DNA from: Caryophanales bacterium
Lineage (GTDB): Bacteria; Bacillota_I; Bacilli_A; RFN20; CAG-826
Direction: 5' to 3'
DNA length: 22,192 nucleotides
NCBI GenBank assembly: GCA_016280685.1
Contig: JAEEHE010000132.1
Location: forward strand, 1 to 22,192
The notes beneath the pieces are model-generated. The model ran no database searches. It had not been told where the DNA came from and worked only from the letters and a program-made list of their open reading frames with translations. Made by a program: the position numbers and the translations under genes. Of the stretch, positions 21,567 through 22,192 are shown in pieces (position 1 is the stretch's first letter; the number at the start of each line of letters is the position of its first letter).

Positions 21567-22192
21567 TATAGCTTACAATACTCCTTGATGATTTCTGCTC
21601 CTACGGCAGCGTTATTTAACACTAATTTAATATTTGATTCTAAAGAATCACCACCAGTTAATTCCACGATAGTTTTTAATAAGAATGGGGTGGTTTCTTT
21701 ACCTTTGATACCCTGTTCTTCCATCATCTTTAAAGCTTTATTAATCGCTTTATCGATAACTTCTTTATCCATAGAATATTGTTCCGGAATTGGGTTGGTG
21801 ATTAAGATGCCGCCTTGAAGATTATGAATCTCTTTTTCTTTCATAATTAATGCAGCTTCATAAGCATCATCAATTTGATAATCAACAGAGAGCCCGCTAT
21901 GAGCGGTATAGAAAGCAGGCAGTTCTTTAGTCTTATATCCTAAAACAGGAACACCCATAGTTTCTAAATATTCAAGTGTCAGAGGTAGATCTAAAATTGC
22001 TTTTGCCCCAGCACAAACGACTGTGACATTAGTCTTTGCCAATTCTTGTAAGTCAGCAGAAATATCCATGGTTTCTTGTGCGCCTCTATGAACACCACCA
22101 ATACCACCAGTAACAAATAATTTGATACCAGCTTCATGAGCAATAATCATCGTCGCAGCAACTGTGGTAGCGGCCCATAATTTTTTCGCATA
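21566..22192 (-). CDS. psuG: Pseudouridine-5'-phosphate glycosidase (N-terminus outside window)
   Basis: The frame is open to the window edge. The 208 visible residues include LWAATTVAATMIIAHEAGI at the edge, then FVTGGIGGVHRGAQETMDIS.DL, VVCAGAKAILDLP.TLEYLE and PVLGYKT.ELPAFYT, the PsuG signatures. PsuG splits pseudouridine-5'-phosphate into uracil and ribose-5-phosphate using a metal ion and a Lys in the N-terminal part, which is not in the window. About the last two thirds of a normal 300-residue enzyme are present. An in-frame ATG at 22150 is internal, not the start. The partner kinase PsuK is not in the window. Co-transcription with a TetR regulator and an alcohol dehydrogenase is unusual. 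Confidence 0.92.
   Translation of the reverse strand, partial: YAKKLWAATTVAATMIIAHEAGIKLFVTGGIGGVHRGAQETMDISADLQELAKTNVTVVCAGAKAILDLPLTLEYLETMGVPVLGYKTKELPAFYTAHSGLSVDYQIDDAYEAALIMKEKEIHNLQGGILITNPIPEQYSMDKEVIDKAINKALKMMEEQGIKGKETTPFLLKTIVELTGGDSLESNIKLVLNNAAVGAEIIKEYCKL

Noticed and set aside
1..22192. tRNA or rRNA genes
   Set aside because: No T-loop GTTCGANNC with matching acceptor stem or conserved rRNA segment was recognised in the intergenic regions.

Overview
The window is AT-rich DNA with strong AGGAGG-type ribosome binding sites, many U-tract terminators and standard-code TGG tryptophans. The gene set includes a TldD/TldE pair, a KDPG pathway, an Ig-domain surface nuclease and small basic proteins. 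This fits a low-GC Bacillota or Mycoplasmatota-type host-associated bacterium (Erysipelotrichia/RF39/Acholeplasmatales-like). The taxon is inferred from gene content only.

Left end (1-2937): a nuclease-helicase (PD-(D/E)xK plus DUF2075-type P-loop), cut by the window edge, lies downstream of a lipoprotein of unknown function. Next comes about 1 kb of genomic debris. It holds the apparent 5' end of a group II intron reverse-transcriptase ORF, with hairpins that carry ribosome binding sites, and a tandem hairpin repeat. It also holds the C-terminal stub of an ADP-ribosylglycohydrolase, a well-formed SAM-I (S-box) riboswitch with its terminator that no longer precedes an intact gene, and a 50-residue basic ORF with an ArfA-like C-terminal motif.

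Middle left (2938-7026): a zinc-ribbon membrane protein overlaps a lipoprotein gene on the plus strand. Facing it are a HAD-fold protein and an FtsH-like AAA+ protease that has no membrane segment.

Pectin/uronate block (7157-12352): a minus-strand operon (LRAT-domain protein, FucU-type mutarotase, GH28 galacturonidase, alpha/beta-hydrolase) is divergent from KDPG aldolase and KDG kinase. The encoded enzymes could trim pectic oligosaccharides inside the cell and feed galacturonate carbon through 2-keto-3-deoxygluconate to pyruvate and glyceraldehyde-3-phosphate. The intermediate isomerase, reductase and dehydratase are not in this window.

Right part (12382-22192): a guanine-deaminase-like enzyme is divergent from the tldD-tldE pair. 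A large secreted endonuclease I with Ig-like domains and a C-terminal membrane anchor follows. A four-gene minus-strand operon closes the window: pseudouridine-5'-phosphate glycosidase (cut by the edge), TetR regulator, iron-type alcohol dehydrogenase, and a membrane protein with a degraded M50-like metalloprotease motif.

The observations most worth checking are the orphan SAM riboswitch fused to a gene stub, the ArfA-like small ORF, and three genes whose only visible start signal is a -10 box exactly 6 nt before the ATG, which suggests leaderless mRNAs.
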